A stretch of 35,128 bases of DNA from Sulfitobacter sediminilitoris. GTDB taxonomy: Bacteria; Pseudomonadota; Alphaproteobacteria; Rhodobacterales; Rhodobacteraceae. The notes below the pieces were generated by a model. That model saw nothing but the letters and a program-made list of their open reading frames with translations. It did not search any database and was not told where the DNA came from. Of this stretch, positions 8,457-16,062 are shown piece by piece. Location: positions 1 through 35,128 of the forward strand of contig NZ_JAABNT010000023.1 of assembly GCF_010667575.1 (NCBI RefSeq). Direction: 5' to 3'. Position numbers and translations under genes: made by a program. Within the stretch, counting starts at the first letter, position 1, and the number at the start of each line of letters is the position of its first letter.

Positions 8457-9254
8457 TTGGTAAGCGAACCATTCTACAAGGCACACTGGCGCGACATCGA
8501 TCCAGAACGGATGTCAGCCTACAAGGGTGGGTTCCGCTGGGACGACGCGACCGAAGCACTCTACGAACCGGCCGGGGTTTCGGTCGGACAAAAAGTTGCA
8601 GACTTTGGCTGCGGCCCTGGCAAAATCGCCGTGGAGCTTGCTAACCGGGTAGGAAAAGACGGGCATGTTCATGCCATCGACATCAACTCGGAGTTCCTCG
8701 CATTTGCCGAACAGAATGCAGCTGAAGCTGGCGTTTCCGAGCGACTAAGTACTCATCAAAGCGATGGTGTTGCACTCCCGCTTGCTGACGGGTTGCTGGA
8801 TCTTGTCACTGCACGCAACACGATCATGTACGTCGACGATCCAGTACAGACGCTACGCGAGTTTCGCAGAGTACTTCGACCAGGTGGCCTGGCACATGCT
8901 ATTGACGGCGATTGGTACATGATGGTCGCTGAACCGGTTGAGCATGATACTTGGCGTGCATTCGTGAAAGCCGCATCACACGCCTGCCGCAACTCAGATA
9001 TGGGCAGGAAGCTCTACCGCACATTCGTAGATGCAGGTTTTGAAGACATTCAGGTGTCGATCATTGCGAACGCAGATATGAACGGTCGTCTTTTGGGAAT
9101 GGTCCGCAATATGGGAAAATATGCTCACAAGAGCGGACTGCTTGACGGGACGAAAATCAACAACGTTGTGGAACAGGTTGAGCAGGCCCTAGCTTCTGGC
9201 TCGTACATGCTGGTGTCACCCCAGTTCATCGTGACAGGTAGAAATCCGGCTTAG
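8457..9254 (+). CDS. Class I SAM-dependent methyltransferase
   Basis: This 265-residue cytoplasmic enzyme probably transfers a methyl group from S-adenosylmethionine to an unknown small molecule. Motif I VADFGCGPG (residues 47-55) binds SAM. The acidic strand end HAIDIN (about 74-79) and DLVTARNTIMYVDDP (about 118-132) follow the class I Rossmann order, and REFRRVLRPGGLAHAID is the typical post-motif III helix and strand. The start is TTG at 8457, chosen because AAGGA lies 7 bases upstream; the next ATG (8511) would remove the conserved FYKAHWRDID leader. The position after the GDCCVxC gene suggests a shared context, but the spacer holds a repeat, so co-transcription is uncertain. Confidence 0.85.
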   Translation: MVSEPFYKAHWRDIDPERMSAYKGGFRWDDATEALYEPAGVSVGQKVADFGCGPGKIAVELANRVGKDGHVHAIDINSEFLAFAEQNAAEAGVSERLSTHQSDGVALPLADGLLDLVTARNTIMYVDDPVQTLREFRRVLRPGGLAHAIDGDWYMMVAEPVEHDTWRAFVKAASHACRNSDMGRKLYRTFVDAGFEDIQVSIIANADMNGRLLGMVRNMGKYAHKSGLLDGTKINNVVEQVEQALASGSYMLVSPQFIVTGRNPA

Positions 9255-9328
9255 AGCAGGAACTTTGGAACGGGTCCGTTTTCACTGGTCCACTTCAGTT
9301 GGCACCAACCCAATGCGTTACCCTAAAC

Positions 9329-9440
9329 CGCGTTGGAAAACACTGTGGTCGAGAACTGTTTCGCAGTTACTGTGGGCAAACAGTGTGTTGCGAACAGTGT
9401 GTCTAACACCGCGATTCCAAACACTGTGTTCATCACAGTC
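9329..9440. repeat. ACTGTG-rich repeat family D, copy 3, with dyad
   Basis: GGAAAACACTGTGGTCGAG and GCAGTTACTGTGGGCAAA match the copy at 7491-7557. Further along, ACTGTG (9423-9428) and CACAGT (9434-9439) form a dyad with 5 bases between the arms. It follows the methyltransferase gene and opens the gene-free stretch 9255-9924. Confidence 0.55.
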
Positions 9441-9474
9441 TTTCAGCCCGCAAACCCACCCAGCAACGCACGAA

Positions 9475-9672
9475 AAACTGTGCGATGACTGTGCAACGCA
9501 GGAAGTAAAAACTGTGCGATGCTGAGGTGCCTTATTTTTATGGCTAAGGTGGTGCCCGGGGGCGGAATCGAACCACCGACACGAGGATTTTCAAGACTTG
9601 TGTTTATTTTAAAGCGTTGATTTTAAATGGGTATTTGCGGCGAAATTGAGGTGTGCGATAAACTGTGCGATG
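9475..9672 (+). repeat. Three direct repeats AAACTGTGCGATG around the tRNA relic
   Basis: The 13-base word AAACTGTGCGATG occurs at 9475-9487, 9509-9521 and 9660-9672, all in the same orientation. Two copies lie on one side and one on the other side of the tRNA-Phe 3' fragment (9550-9594). Flanking direct repeats around a tRNA-derived core resemble integrase arm-type binding sites. No integrase gene is present in the window, so this is an inference from arrangement only. Confidence 0.5.
9550..9594 (-). other. tRNA-Phe 3'-end fragment (attachment-site relic)
   Basis: Read on the minus strand this is 45 bases beginning TTGAAAATCC (3' half of the anticodon loop and stem, GAA anticodon), then the variable loop, a complete T-arm around GGTTCGATTCC, the acceptor strand, and the encoded CCA end. 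The 5' half of a tRNA is absent: the bases above 9594 are A/T-rich and cannot form the D-arm or acceptor 5' strand. A 3' tRNA remnant of this size is the usual product of site-specific integration of a phage or island into a tRNA gene, where the element carries a copy of the 3' end. Confidence 0.8.
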
Positions 9673-9699
9673 CGCTTAGGCTGCGCTGGATTGGCAAAC

Positions 9700-9716
9700 A
9701 CTGTGTTCAACACAGT
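9700..9716. promoter_or_regulatory. 17-bp perfect dyad ACTGTGTT-C-AACACAGT
   Basis: ACTGTGTTCAACACAGT is a perfect inverted repeat with a single central base. It belongs to the ACTGTG-rich family of this stretch and could be a protein-binding site; no adjacent gene start depends on it in an obvious way. Confidence 0.4.
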
Positions 9717-9924
9717 AACCTGAAACACTGGGTTTGAACACTCTTTCGGCGATAGTGTTTGGAACACAAGTGCTGGCTTTTGGCGGTCAAAGCGGACGTT
9801 AAACAAGGCGCGCGAGCGCGACCGCTTAGCGGGACCAAGCCGTCATTGCCTCACTGGCCAACCGAACGCGTGCGCCCATCGATCATGCAGGTAACGCGGC
9901 ATCCTTTTAAGCGTCCTTGACTTT

Positions 9925-10734
9925 CTATCGCAGTCGATTGACCGGCGTACCGGCCTCGTGGGGACCTCTGATTTCGAAGTATGCCATACCCGGTTGAGCG
10001 ATTGCCTTTTCTAACATCGTCAGCGCATCCTTTGTCAAAGATGAGCCGTAGCTGTCCTCCAAGGACCTCAAGGCGTTATCCTTCTCCAGCACATCTTCTG
10101 CCACGAAGGCGCCCGCCCGTCGCGCCGCTTGCAGCAAAATATCGTCTTTTTGACGAGAAGAGTCGGCCTCTTGTAGGCGCCACAGGTCATAGTCAAACAT
10201 CCGAAGGCAACGTTCGGGGTCGTATTCTTCCGTGATAGGCTTTCTCCCTTTTGGCCTGAGCCCCGTTCTCATCAAGAGCCGACCGGATGCCTCGTTAATC
10301 AGGTCCCAATAGCCAGCGTAAATCACGCCAAGGTCTTCCATCTCCCCAAGCTTTTCGCCGAAAAGGTCGGCGGCTTCGCTCATCAGTCCTCGTCCGTGCC
10401 AATCAGAACCAAGTGCATAGAAATATTCCCCGGTCCAAAGATCGCGCTCATTCTTTTCCATGTAGAAGCCTGCAACACCGGCAAGCCTGTCCTCTGCTGT
10501 TTTGGGGAAGACAGCGAACAACCCCATGCCGCCGTTTTCCCAGATGCCTCCGTCACCATCGATACCCATAATCGATGTCCAGCGTTCGGCCTCAAGAAGA
10601 GCGTCGTCTGCAGCCTTGGTATTGTGAGCCAGCATTCCGACAACTTTAGGATCGGAGAAGATGGTTTCGGCGATCTCTGCGCTGTCCGCCAAAGTCACGG
10701 GTCTAAGAGCTAGCCGCTCAGTCTCCAGATGCAT
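9925..10734 (-). CDS. GNAT-family N-acetyltransferase with C-terminal extension
   Basis: The predicted protein is 269 residues. Residues 1-185 resemble RimJ/RimL-type GNAT enzymes: the opening LETERLALRPVTLADS is characteristic, and YALGSDWHGRGLMSEA (107-121) holds the R/Q-x-x-G-x-G acetyl-CoA loop. The remaining 85 residues are a helical extension of unknown role rich in charged residues. The acceptor is unknown; RimJ-like enzymes acetylate protein N-termini or small amines. The ATG at 10734 has AAAGGG 5 bases upstream. The gene is divergent from the cyclase at 11061 and converges on the tRNA relic. Confidence 0.8.
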   Translation of the reverse strand: MHLETERLALRPVTLADSAEIAETIFSDPKVVGMLAHNTKAADDALLEAERWTSIMGIDGDGGIWENGGMGLFAVFPKTAEDRLAGVAGFYMEKNERDLWTGEYFYALGSDWHGRGLMSEAADLFGEKLGEMEDLGVIYAGYWDLINEASGRLLMRTGLRPKGRKPITEEYDPERCLRMFDYDLWRLQEADSSRQKDDILLQAARRAGAFVAEDVLEKDNALRSLEDSYGSSLTKDALTMLEKAIAQPGMAYFEIRGPHEAGTPVNRLR

Positions 10735-10825
10735 GCCAACCCTTTCGAAAATGCTAATGTACTAAGCGAAATAGAGAATAATGCCTTCCGACGTGTCTGG
10801 CAAACTCGGTGGGGATACGACAGCT

Positions 10826-10870
10826 TCGGGCTCTTCCAAGACATCTGAATTAAATAATCGGATGACCGCC
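10826..10870 (+). repeat. Hairpin repeat family A, copy 2
   Basis: TTCGGGCTCTTCCAAGACATC leads into the stem CATCTGA (10842-10848) / TCGGATG (10858-10864), one mismatch from the other copies, followed by the same ACCGCC. It lies in the 326-bp spacer between the divergent acetyltransferase and cyclase genes, that is, upstream of the cyclase. No other element is recognised in that spacer. Confidence 0.55.
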
Positions 10871-11060
10871 AGACGGCGGTAAGCAGCCATCAGAGCCGAC
10901 AAATCCGCAGGGACACGGTCGAATGGCAGCTTCGACCGTCTCCGGACGTTCGCCAATAACGGGGCAACGACCGGGTCGCGGACGAAACAGCCGTCCGCCG
11001 CTCCGCAGCAAACTACGAATAAGTGTTCTCTGGTTTGCATCCCCGGACTGCGTTACTTCT

Positions 11061-12839
11061 ATGGTCATGGACCGCAAACTTACGACCATCCTCGCAGCAG
11101 ATTTGGCTGGCTATTCACGTCTCATGGCTTTGGATGAGGAAGGGGTAATTGAACGGCTCCGTTCAGCCCGCAGTCAGGTGATTGACCCGGCCATCGCAGG
11201 AATGGGCGGCAGGATCATCAAAACTATGGGGGATGGGTTGCTCGTAGAGTTCCCTTCCCCAGTGAAAGCGGTCCGCGCGGCTTTGCAGGTGCTGCGCGAT
11301 ATGCAGGTTAGGGAAGCCCCAGCCCCGGAAGACCAGCGCCTGCGGTTCCGGGTGGGCATCAATCTAGGCGACGTCGTGATCGACGGTGACGACGTGTTGG
11401 GTGATGCGGTGAACGTTGCGGCCCGGCTTGAAAGTCTGGCACCTGTGGGTGGGCTGTGCATATCGCGAAGCGTATACGATCAGGCAAATGGGCTGGTGGA
11501 CGCGCAGATGACCGCGCTCGGTCCGCAAGCTGTCAAGAACCTGCCAAACCCGGTCGAGGTCTGGCGCGTAGAGGTCGCCGGAGCCAACAAACCTCGCGCC
11601 AGAACGAAACCAACGGAGCGGCCTTCGATCGCCGTTCTACCGTTTGAGAACATGTCCTCCGATGCCGATCAGGAGTTTCTTGCTGACGGAATCGTCGAGG
11701 ACGTGACTACCGAACTCAGCAGGTTCCGCTCGCTTATGGTGATCGCCCGCAACTCGACTTTTGCCTTTAAGGGCAAAGCGACGGACATCCGCCGGGTTGG
11801 TGAGGAACTAGGCGCGCGGTACGTCGTGGAAGGTTCAGTGCGGCGGGCCGGCAACCGGCTCCGGGTGACGGCGCAGCTCATCGAAGCGAGCACAGGGGCG
11901 CATGTTTGGGCTGACCGTTGGGACCGGACGCTGGATGATCTATTTGCGCTGCAAGATGAGATGACCCAAGCCATCGTGACCGCCGTAGAGCCTGAGCTGG
12001 GCGCGCATGAACGGCGTCTCGCACGGACGCGTCCAACTGAAAGCCTAACTTCTTGGGAACTGTGTCAGCGCGGCTGGTCGCGGCTTGCTGAGTATACCGT
12101 TCAGGCGATGGATGAAGCCGAAGCTCTTTTGAAACGCTCAGCCGAAGCCGACCCGCACTTTGCCCTTCCGCGAGCCTTGCTCGCGCGACTCATGAACATT
12201 CGTGTTGGCGCCGGATTGAAGGACCCTACCGGGCCGATACGCGAAGGTCTGGTATGGGCGCGCGAGGCGCTTGAGATCGATGACCGTCTGGAGATCGCAC
12301 AAGCTGCGCATGGTGTTTTACTCGCCATGTCTGGACAGTCCGAGGAGGCCACAGATGCCGTCAATCTAGCAACTGCACTAAACCCCAACAGCGCGTTTTG
12401 TCATCATGCGTTAGGTCTCGCCGAAATGTTCAAGAAAGAACCTGACGGGATGAGGATGGCAGAAGCCGGCCGGACTGCGTTGCATCTTAGCCCTAAGGAC
12501 CCCACGGCACATGCGTTTCAGAACATCGTGTCAGTCGGCTTGTTGATTGATCGCCTCGATCACAACGATCCAGAGTTCATGGCCTCCGCACGAGCCGCAT
12601 CACGGCTTCCGGGCACAGCATGGTACACGCATCTGCTTGCTGCCTTCGCAGAGTTAGCGGACGGGAATGCAGATGCCGCACGGCAATGTATTCAGTCTGC
12701 TTTGAAGATGCGGCCCGATATGACGCTTGCGACGTACCGCACAATCTTTCCGTTTCCAAAATCTGCGGCCCTTTTTGAGATCGGAGACCGCAGTGGCGCA
12801 AACGAGCGAATTATCGAATTGGGTCTGCCGCGCGGCTAA
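11061..12839 (+). CDS. Class III adenylate cyclase / TolB-like / TPR protein (soluble)
   Basis: This 592-residue protein is a close architectural paralogue of the one at 5572. The cyclase domain (about 4-170) has D14 (AADLAGYS), K54 and D58 (IIKTMGDGLL), D111, N118 and R122 (DVLGDAVNVAARL): a complete canonical class IIIa-like set, so it should make cAMP. The TolB-like domain (about 187-310) reads PSIAVLPFENMSSDADQEF, FAFKGKATD and YVVEGSVRRAGNRLRV. TPR-like repeats fill about 330-590. The frame stays open upstream to 10923, but that part overlaps family A repeat sequence and lacks family similarity. ATG 11061 or ATG 11067 is the likely start, without a clear ribosome site. No signal peptide or membrane helix is seen. 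Confidence 0.87.
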   Translation: MVMDRKLTTILAADLAGYSRLMALDEEGVIERLRSARSQVIDPAIAGMGGRIIKTMGDGLLVEFPSPVKAVRAALQVLRDMQVREAPAPEDQRLRFRVGINLGDVVIDGDDVLGDAVNVAARLESLAPVGGLCISRSVYDQANGLVDAQMTALGPQAVKNLPNPVEVWRVEVAGANKPRARTKPTERPSIAVLPFENMSSDADQEFLADGIVEDVTTELSRFRSLMVIARNSTFAFKGKATDIRRVGEELGARYVVEGSVRRAGNRLRVTAQLIEASTGAHVWADRWDRTLDDLFALQDEMTQAIVTAVEPELGAHERRLARTRPTESLTSWELCQRGWSRLAEYTVQAMDEAEALLKRSAEADPHFALPRALLARLMNIRVGAGLKDPTGPIREGLVWAREALEIDDRLEIAQAAHGVLLAMSGQSEEATDAVNLATALNPNSAFCHHALGLAEMFKKEPDGMRMAEAGRTALHLSPKDPTAHAFQNIVSVGLLIDRLDHNDPEFMASARAASRLPGTAWYTHLLAAFAELADGNADAARQCIQSALKMRPDMTLATYRTIFPFPKSAALFEIGDRSGANERIIELGLPRG

Positions 12840-12903
12840 CTGCGCGTTCTGCGCCAGTCACTTCCGCGAATGCGCAGTTTCAACTAGATGCAAGGTCGGC
12901 GTT

Positions 12904-12985
12904 GGGCTCTTCTGAGACATCTGAGCGGTTCTGTCAGATGTCCGCAAAGCTGCGCTGAGAAGCCATTCGACGCGACGGGACCGCG
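12904..12985 (+). repeat. Hairpin repeat family A, copy 3 (long form)
   Basis: The core is a perfect 9-bp stem GACATCTGA (12916-12924) / TCAGATGTC (12934-12942) with a 9-base loop, followed by CCGCAAAGC and GAGAAGCCATTCGA. About 80 bp match the inverted copy at 25140-25240 with only scattered differences. It lies in the 354-bp spacer between the convergent cyclase and LysR genes and may work as a bidirectional 3' structure. The rest of that spacer (12986-13193) shows no gene. Confidence 0.65.
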
Positions 12986-13193
12986 CGGCGACGTCCGCTT
13001 TGGTGTCTGAACGACCGCTCCTGCAGGCAGCTGCCGTTCGGCACTGATGCCTCCGACGTCCCAGATGCGGGACGAAGCGTTCATTCGCTGCACCTGCGCG
13101 AATGGCCGCATGGACGGATGAAGCCAGTTCCCTCCTGATTTTTGAAACATCAATTCGGGTCTGGCCGATGGCATCCCTCCAGAACACATTTGG

Positions 13194-14126
13194 CTAATCT
13201 TCCACATCCAACGCCTTCATTAAATCAAAGACTTGGCTCCGCATCCAAGCCGCCATTGGGGAGTTGTCGGAGCGCTTGTGCCAGATACAAATAATCAACG
13301 CCGGATCAATCTCCATCGGGGGCTCAAACACGCGTATCCCGAATGTGTCAGCCACTTTGGACGCAAGTTGCGCGGGCACAAGCGCGATGAGGTCGCTTTC
13401 ACTCACGGCACGGCAAACGCCGCTGAACACAGGAACAGTCATCGCAACCTGTCGACGTTTGCCAACGCGTGTCAGCGCAGCATCACCCATCGCTGCAAGA
13501 TTTCCTTCAGGAGAGAACAGAACGTGGTGAAGCGCACAGAAAATATCCATTGGCATCCGCGTCCCATCCTTAAGCCCCTCGATGCCTGGATTGCCTTTGC
13601 GTGCGATAACGTGGAATGGCGAATGGAAAAGCGGTTCTCGATTGACCCATTCCGGCAGTACCAAGTCGGGGATCAGCGCAATGTCCGCGTTGCGATGTTC
13701 AAGGCTAGCCACATAATCGTGCGGAACCAAATCAACGAGCTGTGCGCGAATATTGGGCGCTGACTTTTGTAGGAGATCACCCAAAGGCGGCATCAGGAGT
13801 TCCGCGAAAAAATCGCTGGCGGCAATTCGGAAAGTACCTTCGGCGGTTTGCGGAGCAAAGGTAGCCCGCGGGGCTAGCAAGGCCTCCAAACGTTCGAGTT
13901 CCTCGCGCAAACCGATTTCAATTGCGGCTGCATAATCCGTTGCGACCAACCGGTTACCCTGCCGAACAAAAAGTTGATCGTTCAAGGCATTGCGAAGACG
14001 CGATAGTGCGCCGGAGACAGCGGACTGCGACATGGCCAGCCGGTCGGCCGCCTTTACCGTAGAGCCCTCGCAAAAGAGAGCGTCAAGCACGCGCAAAAGA
14101 TTGAGATCGAGTGTGGCGAAATTCAC
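13194..14126 (-). CDS. LysR-family transcriptional regulator
   Basis: This is a 310-residue DNA-binding regulator. The winged helix-turn-helix covers residues about 6-64, with the recognition region STVKAADRLAMSQSAVSGALSRLR, and LFVRQGNRL forms the wing. The C-terminal two-lobe effector domain spans about 92-300 and resembles the NodD/NahR branch. The start is GTG at 14126, giving NFATLDLNLLRVLDAL, the standard LysR opening. It is divergent from the cupin-GST operon across 112 bp, the usual LysR arrangement, so it probably controls that operon and itself. The effector is unknown; given the targets, an aromatic or electrophilic compound is possible. Confidence 0.9.
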   Translation of the reverse strand: MNFATLDLNLLRVLDALFCEGSTVKAADRLAMSQSAVSGALSRLRNALNDQLFVRQGNRLVATDYAAAIEIGLREELERLEALLAPRATFAPQTAEGTFRIAASDFFAELLMPPLGDLLQKSAPNIRAQLVDLVPHDYVASLEHRNADIALIPDLVLPEWVNREPLFHSPFHVIARKGNPGIEGLKDGTRMPMDIFCALHHVLFSPEGNLAAMGDAALTRVGKRRQVAMTVPVFSGVCRAVSESDLIALVPAQLASKVADTFGIRVFEPPMEIDPALIICIWHKRSDNSPMAAWMRSQVFDLMKALDVED

Positions 14127-14141
14127 TTGGCCGATACCCTA

Positions 14142-14167
14142 TATCAGATAATACGTTTTGCCTGATA
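14142..14167. promoter_or_regulatory. Candidate LysR operator TATCAG-N14-CTGATA
   Basis: TATCAG (14142-14147) and CTGATA (14162-14167) form a dyad in the intergenic region between the divergent LysR and cupin genes, close to the LysR start. Interrupted palindromes of this size are normal LysR binding sites. Assignment to this regulator is from position only. Confidence 0.5.
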
Positions 14168-14193
14168 GGTTGATTGTGTTGTAACCATCTGTC

Positions 14194-14211
14194 AACGAAA
14201 GCGCTTTCGTT
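14194..14211. promoter_or_regulatory. 18-bp perfect palindrome, LacI-type operator-like
   Basis: AACGAAAGCGCTTTCGTT is a perfect palindrome ending 28 bp before the cupin start codon. The central AAAGCGCTTT form, with a CG step at its centre of symmetry, is like operators of LacI/GalR-family repressors. No LacI-family gene is in this window. It overlaps the expected promoter or leader of the cupin-GST operon. Confidence 0.5.
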
Positions 14212-14238
14212 TCAATCCAATACCACGGGAAAGAAACG

Positions 14239-14682
14239 ATGAAAGACCTAGACCAAATCGACGGAGCCATCGAATGGCTCGGCGTCCAATATAAGACCAT
14301 CCTGAGCCCGGAACAGACAGGCGGCTCTATGTCCATTGTGGACAGTTGGTCTCCTGCAGGCAGCGGCCCCCCGCGCCATGTGCATCAGAACGAAGACGAG
14401 ACTTTCGTAATCCTGACAGGGACCTGCAAGTTCTGGCTGGAAGGCGAGGAGTTTACCGCAGGCGCCGGCGAAAGCGTCTTCATCCCGCGCGGCAAAGAAC
14501 ATACCTTCAAGGTAACCAACGACGGTCCTTGCCGCCATCTCGTGATCCTGACCCCCGGCGGGTTCGAGGGATTCTTTGCCGACATGGCTGCCGGTCAATT
14601 CCGGATCCCCGAGGACATGCCAGCCATCGAGGAAAGTGCCACGCGGCACAACATGGCCTTCACAGGACCCCCGCTGGACTGA
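14239..14682 (+). CDS. Cupin-domain protein
   Basis: This 147-residue protein carries one cupin barrel. Motif 1 PPRHVHQNEDETFVILTG (about 49-66) supplies H54, H56 and E60 as metal ligands, and motif 2 ESVFIPRGKEHTFKV (about 79-93) supplies H89. Such single-domain cupins bind a divalent metal and may be dioxygenases, isomerases or ligand sensors; the substrate cannot be told. The ATG at 14239 follows GGGAAAG. It is the first gene of an operon with the glutathione S-transferase, which starts 4 bases after its stop, and it faces the LysR regulator. Confidence 0.85.
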   Translation: MKDLDQIDGAIEWLGVQYKTILSPEQTGGSMSIVDSWSPAGSGPPRHVHQNEDETFVILTGTCKFWLEGEEFTAGAGESVFIPRGKEHTFKVTNDGPCRHLVILTPGGFEGFFADMAAGQFRIPEDMPAIEESATRHNMAFTGPPLD

Positions 14683-14686
14683 TCAC

Positions 14687-15487
14687 ATGAGCCAAAAACA
14701 TACCGTTTATCACATCCCCGTTTGCCCTTTTTCACAACGCCTCGAAATCCTGCTGGCTCTGCGAGGACTGACGGATGCCGTAGAATTTCGTGTTGTTGAC
14801 ATCACCAAGCCGCGCGACCCGGAATTACTGGCCAAGACCCGAGGCACCACCGCCTTGCCGGTGCTGGAAACCAGTGATGGTCGCATTTTGAAGGAAAGCC
14901 TCGTAATCCTGCGCTATCTCGACGAGGCGCTACCGGGGGTGCAGTTGCGTCGGAGCGACCCGGTCGAACACGCCATTGAGTCGATGCTGATTGCCCGCGA
15001 AGGCTCGTTCACGATGGCAGGTTATCTCTTTGTCATGAACCAGGACCCTGCGCAGCGGGACGCGCATCTGGACAAGATGTTGGGGCTGTATCGGGACATC
15101 AATGATTTTCTTGGTCATCAGAACCCGGCTGGTCCCTTCCTGTTCGAGGACTTCGGTCTGGCGGAGGCCGTCTTCACCCCCATGTTCAAGCGGTTTTGGT
15201 TTCTTGACTACTATGAAGGCTTCAAACTTCCTGAGGGCAAGGACTATGACCGCGTTCGTGCGTGGCGTGACGCATGCATGGCGCATCCCGCAACGAAGCA
15301 GGTGACCGAGGAAGAGATCGTCAAACTCTACTACGACTACGCGCTCGGGGCAGGAAATGGTGCTTTGCCAGACGGGCGCAGCGTTTCAAGCTTCGCCTTC
15401 GAGCCGCCATGGCAATCCAGACCCATGCCTCCAAGGGAAAAATATGCGGCAACAGCCACCGACAAAGAGCTCGGCCTCGTCGCCTGA
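14687..15487 (+). CDS. Glutathione S-transferase family protein
   Basis: This 266-residue cytosolic enzyme probably conjugates glutathione to an electrophile or uses it in reduction. The thioredoxin-like N-terminal domain has CPFS (13-16) as the potential catalytic motif, TTALPVLE with the cis-proline that contacts glutathione, and the ES pair in LKESLVILRYLDE. An alpha-helical C-terminal domain follows from about residue 90. The CPFS motif is typical of omega/beta-like GSTs with a catalytic Cys. The open frame extends upstream to 14576, but ATG 14687, 4 bases after the cupin stop, fits homology and operon spacing. Regulation is likely shared with the cupin gene. Confidence 0.88.
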   Translation: MSQKHTVYHIPVCPFSQRLEILLALRGLTDAVEFRVVDITKPRDPELLAKTRGTTALPVLETSDGRILKESLVILRYLDEALPGVQLRRSDPVEHAIESMLIAREGSFTMAGYLFVMNQDPAQRDAHLDKMLGLYRDINDFLGHQNPAGPFLFEDFGLAEAVFTPMFKRFWFLDYYEGFKLPEGKDYDRVRAWRDACMAHPATKQVTEEEIVKLYYDYALGAGNGALPDGRSVSSFAFEPPWQSRPMPPREKYAATATDKELGLVA

Positions 15488-15544
15488 CCATCGCGCCAAA
15501 AATCAGAACCGGACATTCATGCGCCGCGCAGCATTGGGCAAGTT

Positions 15545-15720
15545 GGGCTCGGTGCCGTCGTTCCATCACCGTTCGTCTAACAACCGCTTCCAACCGGCGA
15601 ATGTCCGGGCATCGGGCCACGCCGCTGAAATCGTTGAAACATCTGCATTTCGGGAACGGCGGCTTTCGGGACGTGGTTCAAACTTGACCCTCTGCATCGC
15701 CGCAAGACCGCTTCGAGCCC
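15545..15720 (+). repeat. Intergenic repeat family B, copy 1
   Basis: About 175 bp from GGGCTCGGTGCCGTCG to CCGCTTCGAGCCC match the reverse complement of 18581-18755 at roughly 70 percent by eye, including AATGTCCG-GCATCGG and CTGCATCGCCGCAAG. The ends GGGCTCG and CGAGCCC are inverted copies of each other. It occupies the 15488-16062 spacer together with an 80-bp family C unit; no gene is seen there. A short partial match is at 32041-32056. Confidence 0.6.
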
Positions 15721-15928
15721 AAAGCCGCCTGAATAAAATCGCGCCCTTCGCTCATGCAGCAAACTGACTGCCTCGGTTGCGCGCTGCATCGCAGCCATGA
15801 AAGCCGACGTTTGTCGCGACCGCAGCGAGTTTCGAGGTTTCTATGACCGGGTCGCGGACTTTTCTGCCTGATGCACACGCGGCCAAAAATACCTCCGCGT
15901 GATGATTGAATTCCTGTATCAATCGCTG

Positions 15929-16008
15929 CGGCGCAGCACGGTTTCCCTTAAGCGGCCATTGAACTCCTCCAAATTGGCCGAAATCCAAACCAGTTGTACG
16001 CTGCGCCG
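15929..16008 (+). repeat. 80-bp repeat family C, copy 1, with inverted ends
   Basis: The unit begins CGGCGCAGC (15929-15937) and ends GCTGCGCCG (16000-16008), a perfect 9-bp terminal inverted repeat. The copy at 28436-28515 is exactly the same length and differs at about 8 positions. The interior word AAATTGGCCGAAATCCAAAC is identical in both. There is no coding capacity. Confidence 0.75.
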
Positions 16009-16062
16009 GTTATCCGGCAAAGCCGAACGCGCAATTCCTACACGCGCATCCGACACTTCGGG

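Noticed and set aside
9265..9525. 86-codon open frame after the methyltransferase
   Set aside because: It runs through the ACTGTG repeats and its translation reflects the repeat, with no ribosome site.
7484..9530. CRISPR array
   Set aside because: The ACTGTG repeats vary in length and spacing, no regular spacers exist, and no cas genes are in the window.
9550..9625. Complete tRNA-Phe gene
   Set aside because: Only the anticodon-loop-to-CCA part is present; no D-arm or acceptor 5' strand can be formed from the adjacent bases.
10923..11060. 46-codon upstream extension of the cyclase at 11061
   Set aside because: It is low-complexity, basic, adjoins repeat A sequence and lacks similarity to the paralogues, which begin just before the first metal Asp.
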